A stretch of DNA of 64,000 bases. Source: Termitomyces sp. T153. Taxonomy: Eukaryota > Basidiomycota > Agaricomycetes > Agaricales > Lyophyllaceae. Shown in pieces: positions 11,223 to 23,353 of this stretch; within the stretch, counting starts at the first letter, position 1, and each line of letters opens with the position of its first letter. The notes beneath the pieces are model-generated. The model did no database searches. It saw nothing but the letters and a program-made list of their open reading frames with translations, and was not told the origin of the DNA. The position numbers and the translations under genes were made by a program. The stretch is from the NCBI GenBank assembly GCA_018296165.2, contig JACKQL020000001.1, positions 124,001-188,000 on the forward strand. Reading direction: 5' to 3'.

Positions 11223-12353
11223 ATGTCTTCCCCCAGCGTTCCAGTGGTTTCTCCCGCCGATTTAGACGAGGTGGTGGTGTATGACAGTGGGGGTGAGGAG
11301 TTCGAGCGTCGGCGCCGGGGTAGCGTTAGGGACCGGAGTCGTAAGTGTTGTCGAATTTTCCTTTCGGGATGGTTAACGGGGTTCCGGTAGAGTCGTCCGT
11401 AGTAGTAGTGGTGGACTTTCCGGGGGTTCCGAAGCGGACCAAGTTTCGTCCCGCGGTGCCAAAGGGGAAGGGGGCGTCTTCGGTGGTGGTTCGGGGAAAG
11501 CGTCGAGCTTCCCCACCCTCGGGGGCAGGACCCAGCAAGAGGCCGCGTGGGCGCGAGTTGTCGGCGGGGCCTCCCGAGTCTTCCCTCTTTTCCCCTGTCC
11601 CTGGCGTTCCCTCGGAGCGGTCGTCGAGTCCCTCCGCGCCGATTCCTTCAATCACGGAGGTCTTCCTTCGCAAGCAGGTGGAGGCCTTGACGACGTCGTT
11701 GGCAGTACGGGAGGGGGAGCTCCGCCGGGCGAGGGAGGATCGTGACGCGGCGCGGACGGAGAAGGAAGCGATGGAGCGGGAGAGGAATACTTCGGTGCGC
11801 GTGGCGACGGAGCGGGCGCTAGAGGTGCGGGGTCTGCGGGAGCATCTGGCGCAGGTGGAGGGGCAACCCGCGGGGGAAGCGGAGGGGTGGGGACGAGTTC
11901 CGGAGGGGGATGCGTTGTGGGCGGAGCTGGAGGCGGCGAGGCGGAGGGAGGATTGGTTGGCCAACGAGGCCGCCTCGGGTCGCGCGGGGATTCTTCGTGA
12001 GTTGTCTCCCGTTCCTTCATTTGTTATTGACGGTTCATTTTCGGAGTTTAGGCTGGGTGCGGGAGCATCGGGTCCTCTTGGACGGTGCCTCCGCGGTGTT
12101 CGCGTCGATTCAGGACGGGTTGACGCAGGGGTCCGCGGTCCAGCCTCCGGAGTTGCAGCAGGGAATGGCGCGGTTGGAGAGGTTGCTGGCGGGGCATCGG
12201 CGACGCAATGCGGTGGCCCCGGGGTCGTGGTGGGAGGTGGCGGCCGACGCGGGGGAGGCATTGCCGGGGTTGGCGGAGATCCTAGCGGTGGTGCGGGCCC
12301 AGATGGAGGTCGACCTGGGGGTTGGGTTTCCGGGAGGTTCGGGGAGGGAGTGA
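11223..12353 (+). CDS. Antisense three-exon coiled-coil protein gene carried by LTR element B
   Basis: Exons 11,223-11,340, 11,391-11,996 and 12,052-12,353, with introns of 50 and 55 bp: every exon and intron length equals copy A. It encodes 341 aa with the same acidic N-terminus, basic Pro-rich stretch and coiled coil. Over 1,131 bp I count about 20 differences from copy A, nearly all transitions, with no indel and no new stop. Without splicing, the frame of exon 2 would run on into an unrelated tail, so the splice sites decide the C-terminus. It is transcribed, if at all, opposite to the element's genomic RNA. Function unknown. Confidence 0.65.
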
Positions 12354-14850
12354 GATGGGTGTGGGCCTCGTTTCTTGTCGCTCTTGGACTTGCTGCCTTC
12401 CCGCCTATTGTATATATGATTTTTTTGTACGCGAACATGTCACTTCTTGGTCCCTGGGCGTGTGAAGTGAGATTTTTAGTTTTGTCTGAGGGTAAAGTAA
12501 GCGAAACACGCAGGGGTGTGAGAGGGAGTGGAATCCCTAGTGAGTTCAGAGGCGGGGGTTACGCCCGCTAGTGCCGTCTGCGCTGGCTAGTCCCGGGGTT
12601 TGTCGGGACGGGGCGGGGCATTGCAGGAGGGCTCCCAAGGTCCGGCGGGGGTGGTGGGAGTTCTCCAGTGGGGTTCCCGGCATTTCGGGCAGTGTCATTG
12701 AGTTCGATTCTCGGAAATTCCGACTGGGGGTGTAGGGGTTTTCTTTTTGTCTGTGGCGGGGACGTGCGCCGTATTGGTATTGGAGGGTGGGCCTTCAAAT
12801 CTTTCACGGTGCCCAACGGGTTCAGGGTTTTAGTTGTCTTCGCAGTGCGGTTGGCGGGGGGTAATGGGAGTCTTCCCATGGTCTGGCCCTTATGCCGGCA
12901 CCGGTGGCAAGGGCGGCGGGGCCTTCTTCATTGGCGGGGTTCAGTGAGGCGAGGTTCGTCCTCGCAGTATAGTTGGTCCGGGTCGGGGTCGTGTTCTGGA
13001 GTGTTGCGTCTGTGGGCAGGCATGCTTCGAGTGGCGCTTTGGTGTGCTCCGGAGTGTCGATGACCGAGGGGGTGGGATGCGGGGTGATCAGTCCCAACCA
13101 GTTCCTTCAGGTCCAGGGCCGAAATTTGGGGTTCCGGGTCATCTACGTGATATTGCTCTCCTGACCAAAGGTAAGCCCGAGACGGACAAAGGGGGTCTTA
13201 CATATTTCTGATACTTCCTCAAGTTCGGAGGTCCGGGGGTTGGTGGTTCCTTCATTGGGGAAGAAGTGGGGGGTCCCGTAGTCAACACAAGGGTCACTCG
13301 GTGGGGATTTGTTGGTTGCTCACGGTTGTTGGGGTGGCGGGGAGGTTGGCCGCGGGGAGGCACTGGAGTGGGGCTCCCCGGGAAATGCGGCAGGGTCGAG
13401 GCTACTCTTCATTCGTGTTCTGGAGCAGCCTGGAGATTGTTGCAAGTGTGGGGGTGGCAGTGGGGAGAGGCACTGCTCACTTTTCTGGAGGCTCCGATGA
13501 TGTGGTCCCTGTTCAGCGGACATATTCCGGTGTAGGGGCGGGATTCAGAGTGGGTGGTGATTTCTGTTGCGGAGTTGGGGCTACCAGGGCATCATTGTTG
13601 AGCTGGCGCCATGAGTTTTCTTGGTCAAATGTCGTGGTCGGAGCGGAGGCCCTGGAGTCGTGTCGCCAGGGTCCAGAGCTGTGTTGAAGGGTTTGGGAGG
13701 TCTGGGTGGGACAGTTTTGGGCTGGCACGGGGTTGTTTGGGTCGTCGAGCCAGGTGGGGGAGGTCCTTTGAGGATATTGGAGCGTGTGCCCTTTGGGTCG
13801 TCGGGTCGCTTAAACAGCCAATCGTCGTTTTCTGGATGATGGTGGGGCTTCTCCCTCCCTTATATGAACATGTCAGCGAATTTAGAGTACTTAGGGAACT
13901 ACTTCGTATAGGGTCCTTTTTCCTATAGTTAGTTTGGGGTGGCTCCTATGCTGGGGATTCCTTCGTGGGAGGTGGCGTAGTCTGGTGGTGGAGTTTAGGC
14001 TTGGGGTGGCATGCGGGGGGGTTTTGGCATCCAGGGTCCTCATTGTCGGGGGCTCCGGATTGTGTGGGGGAGGGTGGTGAAATAGTGGCGTGGTCCGGAG
14101 TTGTCCCTTGTCGGGAGTGGGGTGCCGTGGTTCTCCTTATTAACATCTAGAGGCTCGGGGATGTTTTGGTTTCGTTCCGGGGTTGTTGGGGTTGGGTTGG
14201 GGGTGTCGGGACCCCTTCATTTGTTGGGCGGAGGTGACGGCCAAATCGATCGAGGTCCGGAAGCAGGTCCTGGGGTTGGAGCGTAGCCTAGGTCTGAGGT
14301 TCTTGTCCTGTGGTTGCCGGTGGGTCAGTGGATCCACAGGCGGGCTTTGGGGAAGCGCGTTCTCAGTGGTCTCTTTGTAGCTGGCAATCCTTGCGCAGTG
14401 GGTGACTGTTCCGCGGTGGGTTGGTGTTATTGTTGGTCGGAGGGTTGGCGCGGTGCCGGAGACATTGTTGCTCGTTTGATCGGATGGTCACCAGGCTTTA
14501 AGATGTTATTCTTTGGGTGATGTCGGGGTCAACTTTGTGCGAGAGAGCGGAGTTGGTGGAGAGTGTAAGAGTGGGGTGGAAGATGATTTGACGGTTTGCG
14601 CGAGGGGTTGGGAGTTGGGTGTGAGTTGGGGAGGGTGTCCGTGGGGGGAGCTGTTGTATGAATGTAACCAGACCGGAGGGGACGTTTGGTGTTGGATCCA
14701 CGACTCACTGTGCCTCGGCAAATTGGGCAGGGCCATACAAATCATAAGGGTTTCCAGGCATGGGTAGACCATAGACATCGGAGTTATTTGATTGTGTGTG
14801 CGGAGATAATGCGGGCATCACGGATGGGGTAAGGTAGAGTCTTGATATTA
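12354..14850. other. Interior of LTR element B with no supported coding
   Basis: GC-rich, with open frames that are not preserved against copy A. It includes about 0.5 kb (roughly 13,640-14,165) absent from copy A, either a deletion in A or an insertion in B. Confidence 0.6.
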
Positions 14851-15997
14851 TGTCAGGTTCCGCTGACCTTGGAGGCTCAGCTACACTGGGTGAGTCCTTA
14901 CTAGGCGGGCGTGATCCCCTTGCACTGGTAACCGAACACTCGAAGACGTTCCAGGCCCTGGTGGCTTGTGCGGGTAGTTGGGGGGATGTGATCCAGACAG
15001 ATCCAGGAAGGTCCGGAGAAGTCGGATTGTGAGGAAATGAGACGATCTTGGCGGGGTTCAGGCAGAAGGCCGTACGGGAGATTCACGGAAGCAAGGGAGT
15101 AGGTGGCTGTGTGATCAATGGGAACGGAGCCGGGGTTTGATGGGAGATCATTTGGAGCTGATGGGGTCCGGGACCAAGCAAAGAGCGAGGTTTGGGCCCG
15201 GTAGAGGAGTGTCGGGGTTCGTAATCGTAATCGCGGAGTTTGTGAGGTCATTAGGGTTGATGAAGACTTGGGCACAATGGTCGGACGGAGTCACCAAGAC
15301 AGCGTCAGATGAAATGGGATGGGGTTGATATAGGACAAGAGTAGATTCAAATAGAGATACGAAACGATAACGAGAACGATAATGAAATGGAGGTGAGACA
15401 AGACCAGGAGACTGAGATAAGACCGGGAGACTGAGATGAGACCGGGAGACTGAGATAAGAAAACGAGACACAAGACACAAAACAATCAGACCATAAGTAA
15501 CGTTAAGCAATATCAAGACTAGAGTACGAAGAGCTACTCGATGACTTATATACTGACTACTGGAGGACTTCGGGGTACATTGGCTGTGGCGGCGGGGCTT
15601 GGCAGAGCTCGACGGAGGGGGCGGGTGTTGGTTGTGATCAAGGATCGTGCCGCGCTGATATGTTGATGGGATCATTGGAGAACACGGGTTGCCCCGAGGT
15701 TGTCGTGATACTCCGGAATAGGTCGGAGGAACCAGGGTGTTGAGTTGATGATGGGTGGCGAAGATCGGGAACAGTGGGGGTGGTTCTCGGGGTTCGGGAG
15801 GCCCAGGGTAAGTGTCAGTGGCTGTGGGGCAGGCACCAAAGTTGGCCAGGGGGCCGTCGGAGTTAGCCGGGGAGGCGTCGGAGTTAGCCGAAATAGGCGT
15901 GGGGCATGGGCGGAAGTTCAGCGGAGCGTTGGGGGTTTTTTTGGGGGTTCAGGGGTTGATGGGCGATGTGCGGGGTTTTGGGGAACGGGTCGTGACA
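14851..15997 (-). repeat. 5' LTR of copy B (complete, 1,147 bp)
   Basis: Starts TGTCAGG, ends GTGACA, contains the minus-strand TATA box at 15,545-15,552 and diverged 19-bp repeats near 15,405-15,455. Confidence 0.9.
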
Positions 15998-16002
15998 CCC
16001 AG
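15998..16002. repeat. Target-site duplication, right copy (CCCAG)
   Basis: Pairs with 10,416-10,420. Confidence 0.9.
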
Positions 16003-17055
16003 GGCCAATCGGGATCCTAGTATCTTGAATGTCCCCATGGCAGTTGTGCCAACGTTGTTCTCATCATCAGGAGCATTATATGTTACAAAATTGTCTTGGT
16101 CTGTGAAAAAGCTGAATTGGCATAGATCAATTGGCAATTCCCAATCTGGCATTGATCAGGGTCACAAAGGCTATACATCTGGAATTATTTGCATTGTTTG
16201 CTGAGGTCATGGCAGAATTGGCTTGTGACATGTTCATGCCACTCATATTGTTCAAGTTTACTCCATGGTTCCTGCTCCACCAAATGAAGAACTGCCCCTC
16301 CATGCCTCTACCCTTACAGAAGCACTTCTCAATGGTATGTCCTGTTCTTCTAAACTTGGAATTCATACACACCAATTTATCCTTAGTCTGCTGGGTGGGG
16401 CTAGCTTGGGCCACAAGAGCCTCAGCTGACTTGGCTGGTAAGATGACTGATGCACCATGAATTAACATTGCATGTGTTGTCAAGTGCATAGTGACATTGG
16501 TCAACATTGCTGTTACTAGGGCCCATGACTTTGACATTAATCTGATGATGATGGTTTTGAATTGTTTGTTGTCAATGTTAGCTCACTGATCATTTGCATT
16601 TGACCATGCCATTTGCAGAGCTTGGAAGTGAGCTTTGATATTTGTTCCATCCACATAGACTTCAACTCTTCTTCTGTATGAAGCAGGCCAAGGTCAGATT
16701 TTGCATTGTGAAGTGCAATGAGGGAAGCCCAGGCATCCACAGCAGTTCCATCCATGTGTGCTCCAGCTTGAATGGGGTTCACAATGTTCAATGTGACCAT
16801 GCTCCAGGCATACACATCCCACTGTTTCTATTCCTCTGCTGTGGGGTTTGATGTGCCCCACCAGAATGTTGGGGTAGTCATCACTGGTGCTCCAGAGGAC
16901 TTGGTTTTTGCAGGGTTCTTTATCTTGCCAGTCAGATATTCCATCAGGCCACGGCCATGTGCAGCCTCAGTGATTGTTGTCTCAAACACTGTCCAGTCTG
17001 CCCTATTGAATTTTTCCTCTACAGACAACAGGAACAATGATGCATTCTGTGACAT
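16003..17055 (-). pseudogene. Decayed Ty1/copia Gag and start of protease
   Basis: Starting near 17,055 on the minus strand, the frame shows WTVFETTITEAAHGRGLMEY, typical of the copia UBN2-type Gag, then a zinc-knuckle region with GHTIEKC and EGQF near 16,300-16,370. The second Cys of the knuckle is replaced by Phe. Next comes a protease-like segment (TAMGTFKILG near 16,030) in which the usual Asp-Ser-Gly active site is not preserved. An in-frame stop near 16,829 and at least one frameshift break it. Its downstream Pol is missing; across element B the frame runs into LINE RNase H instead. Confidence 0.75.
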
Positions 17056-20000
17056 GCTTCAGCTCAATGATATCAATCAATTCCAGGGTTGGGTGGGCCA
17101 GGAAAAAATTTTGTGAGTCATATACATACACATTTTACTGAGTGTCTTCAGGGCCCTATAACCTGTTGTACACAATACTCAGTCAGTGTAATAACAACTT
17201 TATTAGTATATATTCCTGTTGTACACAATACTAATATATGTTAGTTACATTGTGATGATCAGTCAATCTTGTACCCACCTCAGTCGGTGTAATAACAAGT
17301 GAGGTGTCCTGATATCTGCTCCAACTCTTTATGCTTTGCCAACTTCCCTTTTCCCTCTGCACCTCTGACACAGCATGTGTTCCCCATGTACTCCCTACAC
17401 ATACCACAATCCTCACCCAATAGGTGAAACCTTGTACTGACAAAATAAGCCTATCTTGTCAGGTCCAGTTGCCAATGGTTCAAATTTGGGAGGAGATCAG
17501 GATGGGGTAGATGGTCTAGGCTGAGATTCTGCTTGGTGGTGCTTACTCTGGCATACATCTTCCAATTGAGAACATTCAGCAGCAAATTTCTGATGGAAGA
17601 AAATCTATCAGATGTTGTGGGACTCTTCTGACACATTTACAAAATCAAGGTGAAGGTTTAGAAGGTGGTAGACTACAGGTAGCATCCAGTGGTGCAGGGC
17701 TTTGTGGCATAACTTTAACTGAATCAATCAGAATGGAGTCATTTGCATTAAAAATAGAATTATCATTAATCTGAAAAGTATAACTGAGTAAGTTACTAAA
17801 TGTCGAGGTGAATATAGTTACAATCAGTGCCTCATGACTTGGTCCAGCCTGAGCAGTAGATACAAGTGAGATTCAACCCTTGCCAGTACCAAGTTGGAGG
17901 GGCTTGCAATAGTGTCATTGAAGTTTGTGACTTTTTGATTGGCATTTCATTTTGAAGTTTCCATCACAACATAGACATTTAAACATAGCAACAAGAAAGA
18001 TCATGCACAGATAAGACTTTGTGGTCTTATAGAGAAATATAAACAAGAAGGAAACAAGTTCAAGTTAATTGAGTATGTGTTCTGTCATGAGACATGTGAC
18101 CTCTGACTTTGAATTTTGGACATGTTGAATTATTGAGACATCACCTTTCTCTCTGCTAACCATAATCATGGCTCATTTGGCTATCCAGGGACCTTGATAA
18201 AATGTCAGTCATAGAAAGACACCTAGTTGCTTACACAGATATTCTCAATCTAATGCTGAATCTAGAGTCAATGATTGAGAAGATCTGTGATACTTGGGAT
18301 GGAGAAGACTATTATGAAAGCACTCTATGTAGCCTAACAATGCTGGTAAGCCTCTATATCGAGTCACACCAGAGGCTGGCAGAGTAATATATTACCCACC
18401 TGTCATCACAAGCAAAGCATGATATATTGATGCTTGTACTTACAAGATGGTCCCATATATGAAAGTCTTGTAACATCACATGATGTCAACAGCATCAAAT
18501 GTTGAACTGGACAAAAAGAAGACAACCAAAGAAAATTGAACCAACAATCTTCTGAATGATGGGCACAATTCCAAGGAAGACATAATAGAACCATTGAACT
18601 AACAGACTGAATGATAGATCTCAACACATCAGACCTATGTACCCACGAGGCTTGCCTGTTGAGTACATGGTTAGCCTGGTTAGAGTTCAGTTAGAGTTCC
18701 AGTTAGGTATCTGTTAAGATTCTGTTAAGGTTTTCTTAATATGCTTAGCATGGCAGGGATATTTTGTAGGGGAGCTTGCTCTCCTTGTTACAATAGATTT
18801 GTACTATAAGTTATGTTCCACGGTCAAGTGGTTGTTGTTGTACCAATGGTTTTTTTTGGGGTTCATGGTCACAGGTTCAATTCTAACAATTGGCGAAATA
18901 TTTGGCTGAAAATTGCTAGGCACGTGATACTTGTCATTACAAGCTGTAATATATCTAGCCTTCCTTGTAGTTACAAGGTTCTAATATATGATATTGACTG
19001 TACCACCTGTCAGTCACTATATGATTTCCCTGATCATCTTCCTCTCTCAGTTTAATCAAGGTGTGAGTAGTGTGAGGATGGCAGATACTCATAAGGTTTC
19101 TCATGATCTGCCAACACTCTTGCAAAGTACAAATCATGAGTATGTTATCCCTGAACTCACACTCCTGTTTCCTCTTGAAAAATCAGTTCAGAGTTTCCAC
19201 AATATTCATAAGGTCTTTCATTATGTCCGGCACACGTGAAGAGTGATTTTAATGATGAGTAAGTCTCAAATTTTGCTCCATTGACAACGAACAAAAGCCA
19301 TCTCCATCACCACCTCTACCTGAAAGTGATCTAATGCAACTAGAAATAGGTCTCCTGGAAGAACAGGCAATACTGCAGCAGGTACTTGAGGAACAGGCAG
19401 TGGCATAGCAGCAGGAACATGAGGATCAGGCACTAGCATTGCAGCATCACAAGGAAAAGTGCTCCAAACATGATGAAAACTCTGTCAATGATGAATTAGA
19501 TGAACATTGGACTAGAAAGAAGGTTCATGTCAAGGTCGATGGTGACAACAAGGAGAACTGTATTGGCACAGCAATAGGGACAACTGTGAGGATAACAACA
19601 ATATGGTGATGGATGACAAACTATGAAAATGACAGTGCGAGGATGATAGCCAAGATGATGATGAGGATGCGGCGGTGTCTCCAGTGCCAGCAACACTCAC
19701 AGCCATGGCTACAGTAACTATATGCCAGACGAGATTGACAAACTTCAGAGTGAGGAAGACATCAACAAACTTGAAAGCAAGGATGACAATTTGAGGAGTA
19801 AGGTCACAAGCATGAGCAAGGGCAAGGGCAAAGGTAGGAAAAGAAGTAGCAATAAAGGCACCAACGCAGGTTGTCAAGGCACAAGCGCAGGTAGTAGGGG
19901 CACAAGCGCAGGAGGGATGTGAGTAAGACACTTGCAGGTGCCATTGATTGGACTTTTGCTGTAATTTTGGATTCCTTTATTGACCCCTGACTACTTTGCA

Positions 20001-20330
20001 TGGACTTTTGTCGGTTTCATGTACTGCTGAAGATTATACAAATTTGTATGGATCTGTATTGCTGACATTTATGTGTACCTGTCCGAACAATCCACACAAT
20101 ATATACCATTCACTCATAGTTATGAATGTTAAGAGATTGATATATTCATCTTATCTGGCCATAGCTTGATGAAAATATCTTTTGACATGCAGTATATGAA
20201 TCTCTCCAAGGATGATATAATTAGTCCAATAATGTGATAAATGATATATTTGACGTCTTATGAAGTGAGCATTAAAACATCTTAAGTCAAAGCTTAATAC
20301 ATCAGTACAATATGAATCTTGATAACAGCT
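17056..20330. other. AT-rich repeat debris, no supported gene
   Basis: CpG-poor. A duplicated motif (CCTGTTGTACACAATACT) occurs twice near 17,161 and 17,215. The 19,270-19,930 segment reads as Gln/Glu-rich and Lys/Gly-rich plus-strand fragments broken by stops, with a short GTSAG repeat near 19,870; I do not recognise it. CG dinucleotides return at about 20,250-20,330, marking the edge of unique DNA. Confidence 0.5.
18657..18888 (+). repeat. Possible copia-type LTR (232 bp)
   Basis: Starts TGTTGAG and ends TCTAACA (TGTT...AACA inverted ends), followed by ATTGGCG, which could be a primer-binding site; a TATA-like ACTATAAG lies inside. I see no target-site duplication and no adjacent Gag on the plus strand, so the call is tentative. 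Confidence 0.3.
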
Positions 20331-20682
20331 TCTTCTAATTTTTTGAGGTCCGGTATATGAGTGTTAATAGTGATATTACCTTAGACGTCATGTCTGCCCT
20401 TCTTTGGCCGTATACATATAACCAGAAGGACCGTTTTGCTGATGCACATGACCTGATTCCGAATCAACCTTTGCGTGTTCAAACTTGTCCGCACAGCAAA
20501 AACCGTAGCGGGAATTACTGACTTAGAATTATTTTACTTGTATCAAATTTCCTTCAACCTCGAAACAACGCCTGGATAGGAGGCTGAGGCAAACCCCCTT
20601 CTCACTTGCCCGATCCATATTTACATACCATAAGGGGTAAAAGAAAAGTTACCGGACTGAGCCACATTCAAGTTCGAACCCA

Positions 20683-23139
20683 ATGAACTTCCTGCGTCGT
20701 GGGCGCTTAAGCTGGCGGGGACATCCCCATCTTCAAAAGCCACTTTATCATCGAGCTCTCATTATCACGGATTGTAGGCGGCTAGGAAGTCAAATCGATA
20801 GGACCTTATCGAGCAGGCTATGGACAATCCCCGTATCTCTGTTGTTACTGGCAGGCGCAGGTTGGGGGACGTACGGTACCTCGAAGCCATTTAGACATAC
20901 TGTGCTTGCTGTTGTGAGATGTTCTAGAGTTGGAAGTGAGTGAGAAGCTGTATGTCATTGTGCGATGACTGACCAAATAATTGAGCAGTTGCAGCGATTC
21001 TCAACGCAGTGGATTATAAGACAACATTCGCACGTACTTATGCCACTGATGCCGATTATGGTCAAGCACTATCAGAGTGTCATACTCGTAGTGCTCAAAG
21101 GGTGCTTCGTGCTCTACTGGCCAACGGAGGTTGGGCTTGAACTTGTGACGCGTCTGGAGGCTCGGTTCTCATTCAACCTCTTCGACTGCAGGTGTATTTA
21201 TAAAAATGGGTCAACACATGGCCTCCTTATATGTTCTTCCTTTCGAGTGGACTAGCACCATGCGGCCATTACAGGACCAATGCGAACCAACTCCGTATGA
21301 ATTTGTTGATGCTTTATTCCAGACGGATATGGGGATGCCACTCACAGAAGTCTTCGAGGAGTTTGACCCGACTCCGATTGGGGTTGCGAGCTTGGCTCAG
21401 GTTCACATCGCGCAACATCGAGAAACAGGGAAGAAGGTCGCTGTCAAGGTGTGGATCATTTCATCCTCGTACAAGGAAGGTCTGATGAGCATTAACAGTT
21501 GCAACACCCGCACCTCGCAGAATTTTGTGATATCGACATGAAGATGGTGGAGGTTACTCTAGGTCTGGCCCCAATCCAGATATTGGAAAGCTGTTATCTC
21601 ATCCAGCTTTCACGCAGGTTGGGTCAAATACTGGTTCCCCGAATTTGAATTGACGTGGCTCGGAGTGCGCGCAACTTATGCCTGTGAAAACCGACTGATT
21701 TCATCCATACTCAACAGGAGGAAATGCGAACCAATCTACCAAAAGAGATGGACTTTACACTTGAAGCTCGCAACGCTGAACGGACAATAAAAGACTTCAA
21801 ATCTATTCAGACATCTTTATACATACCCGATACTATCACAGCAACGAAAAGAGTTCTTATCATGGAGTACATCCAGGGAGGACGTGTAGACGACCTCGAA
21901 TACCTAGCGGATGCTCATATCGATAGGAATAAGGTGGCATTGGAGCTATCAAGAATATTCAATCAAATGGTATTTGTCAACGGATGGTTCCATGCTGTGT
22001 GTTTTTTCTTCTCTTGTTCACGATCATTTGGACTAATTACCATTCAGGATCCTCACCCTGGTAATTTGTACTCGCAGCATGCAGGCTGAAATTTGTTACT
22101 CATTTATATCATTTATGGCTTCATGTCGTGACCAGGAAATTTACTCATTCGCCCTGCTCCCAAAGGATCACGCTCGCCATTTAACTTTGAAATCGTCTTA
22201 CTTGACCATGGGCTCTACTTTGACATTGATCCCATACTTCGTGTCAACTATGCAAAACTTTGGCTCTCTCTCATTGCTCCCGCTTCCCCGGCCACCACAT
22301 TGGATCGACGAAAATACGCGGAGCTCGTTGGAAATGTCGGGCCAGATCTTGTCAGTTTGTTTTTGTCCATCACCCCTTCTCGTTGCTGATGGATGTTCGG
22401 AAAGTACCCTGTATTTGAAGCCGCCCTCACAGGGCGGGCGGCACTTCAGAGTTCGGTTGACAGTGTGAAAGAGGACGATAGGTCTTTCCGCCGCGCGTCT
22501 AGTATAATCGATTTACAACCTCAATCCAAGGCGGAGCTGGACGCGATCAGAAACGCAGTTGTTTCTACAGAGGGCCTGCTCACTTCAGTGTTCGATGTAC
22601 TGCGCCGAGTGCCCAGGAGAGTGCTCATGGTTCTCAAGTTGAATGACTTGACTCGGTATGCTGACATTCTCCGGTTATGATACTTAACACATAAAAAATT
22701 AGGAGTCTGGACTATGCGCTCATGACGACACATTCTAATGTACGATTCGAATCCTCTGAATTTTGCTTGTTGCAGTTGATGAGTGTCGCGCTGTAGATCC
22801 GAATATTTTTGATTACTGCGAAGTATTGCACATACGCTGTGTGGCAGGACGAACGCAAGCGTCTTATTGACGCTATGATCCACAAGGGTATCTTCAATTT
22901 TCCCCTGCTGAGAGGATGTTTTTCGTGTTGGTGGTGTGTATTCCTTGCATCTTAATAATCATTGTCCACCTTACACTCGTCGGTACAGGAAATTCAGACG
23001 ACAGTATGCAAAACTGGTTATTGGAGAGATATTTCTGGATCTCCAGGCCATTGCTATTATAAAAAAGGCTTGGGTCAAAGGCCTGTGGAGGAAAGGTTTT
23101 CAGGGTGCCCACCAGGCAGCCGCAGGGCTGGCCTACTAA
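20683..23139 (+). CDS. ABC1/UbiB-family atypical kinase, ADCK1/MCP2-like, mitochondrial
   Basis: Twelve exons (20,683-20,935; 20,989-21,129; 21,192-21,448; 21,499-21,562; 21,618-21,664; 21,718-21,996; 22,048-22,060; 22,136-22,350; 22,405-22,655; 22,703-22,739; 22,797-22,933; 22,989-23,139) give 614 aa. An Arg-rich start (MNFLRRGRLSWRG) and a membrane segment (about 50-70) suggest a mitochondrial inner-membrane protein. Family motifs in order: KMGQ (KxGQ), SLAQVH, the VAVK lysine, EEMRTNLPKEMDF, the catalytic DPHPGN and DHG in place of DFG. In yeast and animals this branch (Mcp2/Cqd2, ADCK1) affects mitochondrial lipid and coenzyme Q homeostasis; the exact substrate is unknown. The acceptor before exon 9 (GGAAAG) is the least certain splice. 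It is convergent with SUB1. Confidence 0.88.
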
Positions 23140-23353
23140 GCGACGAAATGTTCTGGATTATGCGGTTGTTAACCTTATGAATGGCTCATGTCGTTGGTAT
23201 ATATCCATGGTAATATGGTCTTGTCCTGGAAGTGAAAAACAAGCTGACAAGTTGTCCCAGGTAATACATTACAGTACATAATTAATACTCGTACACAACG
23301 CTTTATACAGAAATTATCAAGAAATGTCAGTGGTTGATATGATAAGACGTTTT

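Larger units (their letters stand above)
10421..15997 (-). mobile_element. Non-autonomous LTR retrotransposon, copy B, complete insertion
   Basis: The element is 5,577 bp: LTRs at 10,421-11,012 (internally deleted) and 14,851-15,997, with flanking CCCAG duplications. It has the same family, orientation (minus) and antisense passenger gene as copy A. The interior is about 0.6 kb longer than in copy A. No Gag or Pol is seen. It is nested in older debris: LINE RNase H on the left and copia Gag/protease on the right. Confidence 0.9.

Noticed and set aside
18823..18885. tRNA or tRNA-derived SINE (GGTCAAGTGG and GGTTCAATTC boxes)
   Set aside because: T-arm and acceptor stems do not pair; the segment fits better as the end of a possible copia LTR.
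19722..19922. 66-aa Lys/Gly-rich plus-strand frame with GTSAG repeats
   Set aside because: No homology I recognise, surrounded by stops in CpG-poor debris; described with its region rather than called a gene.
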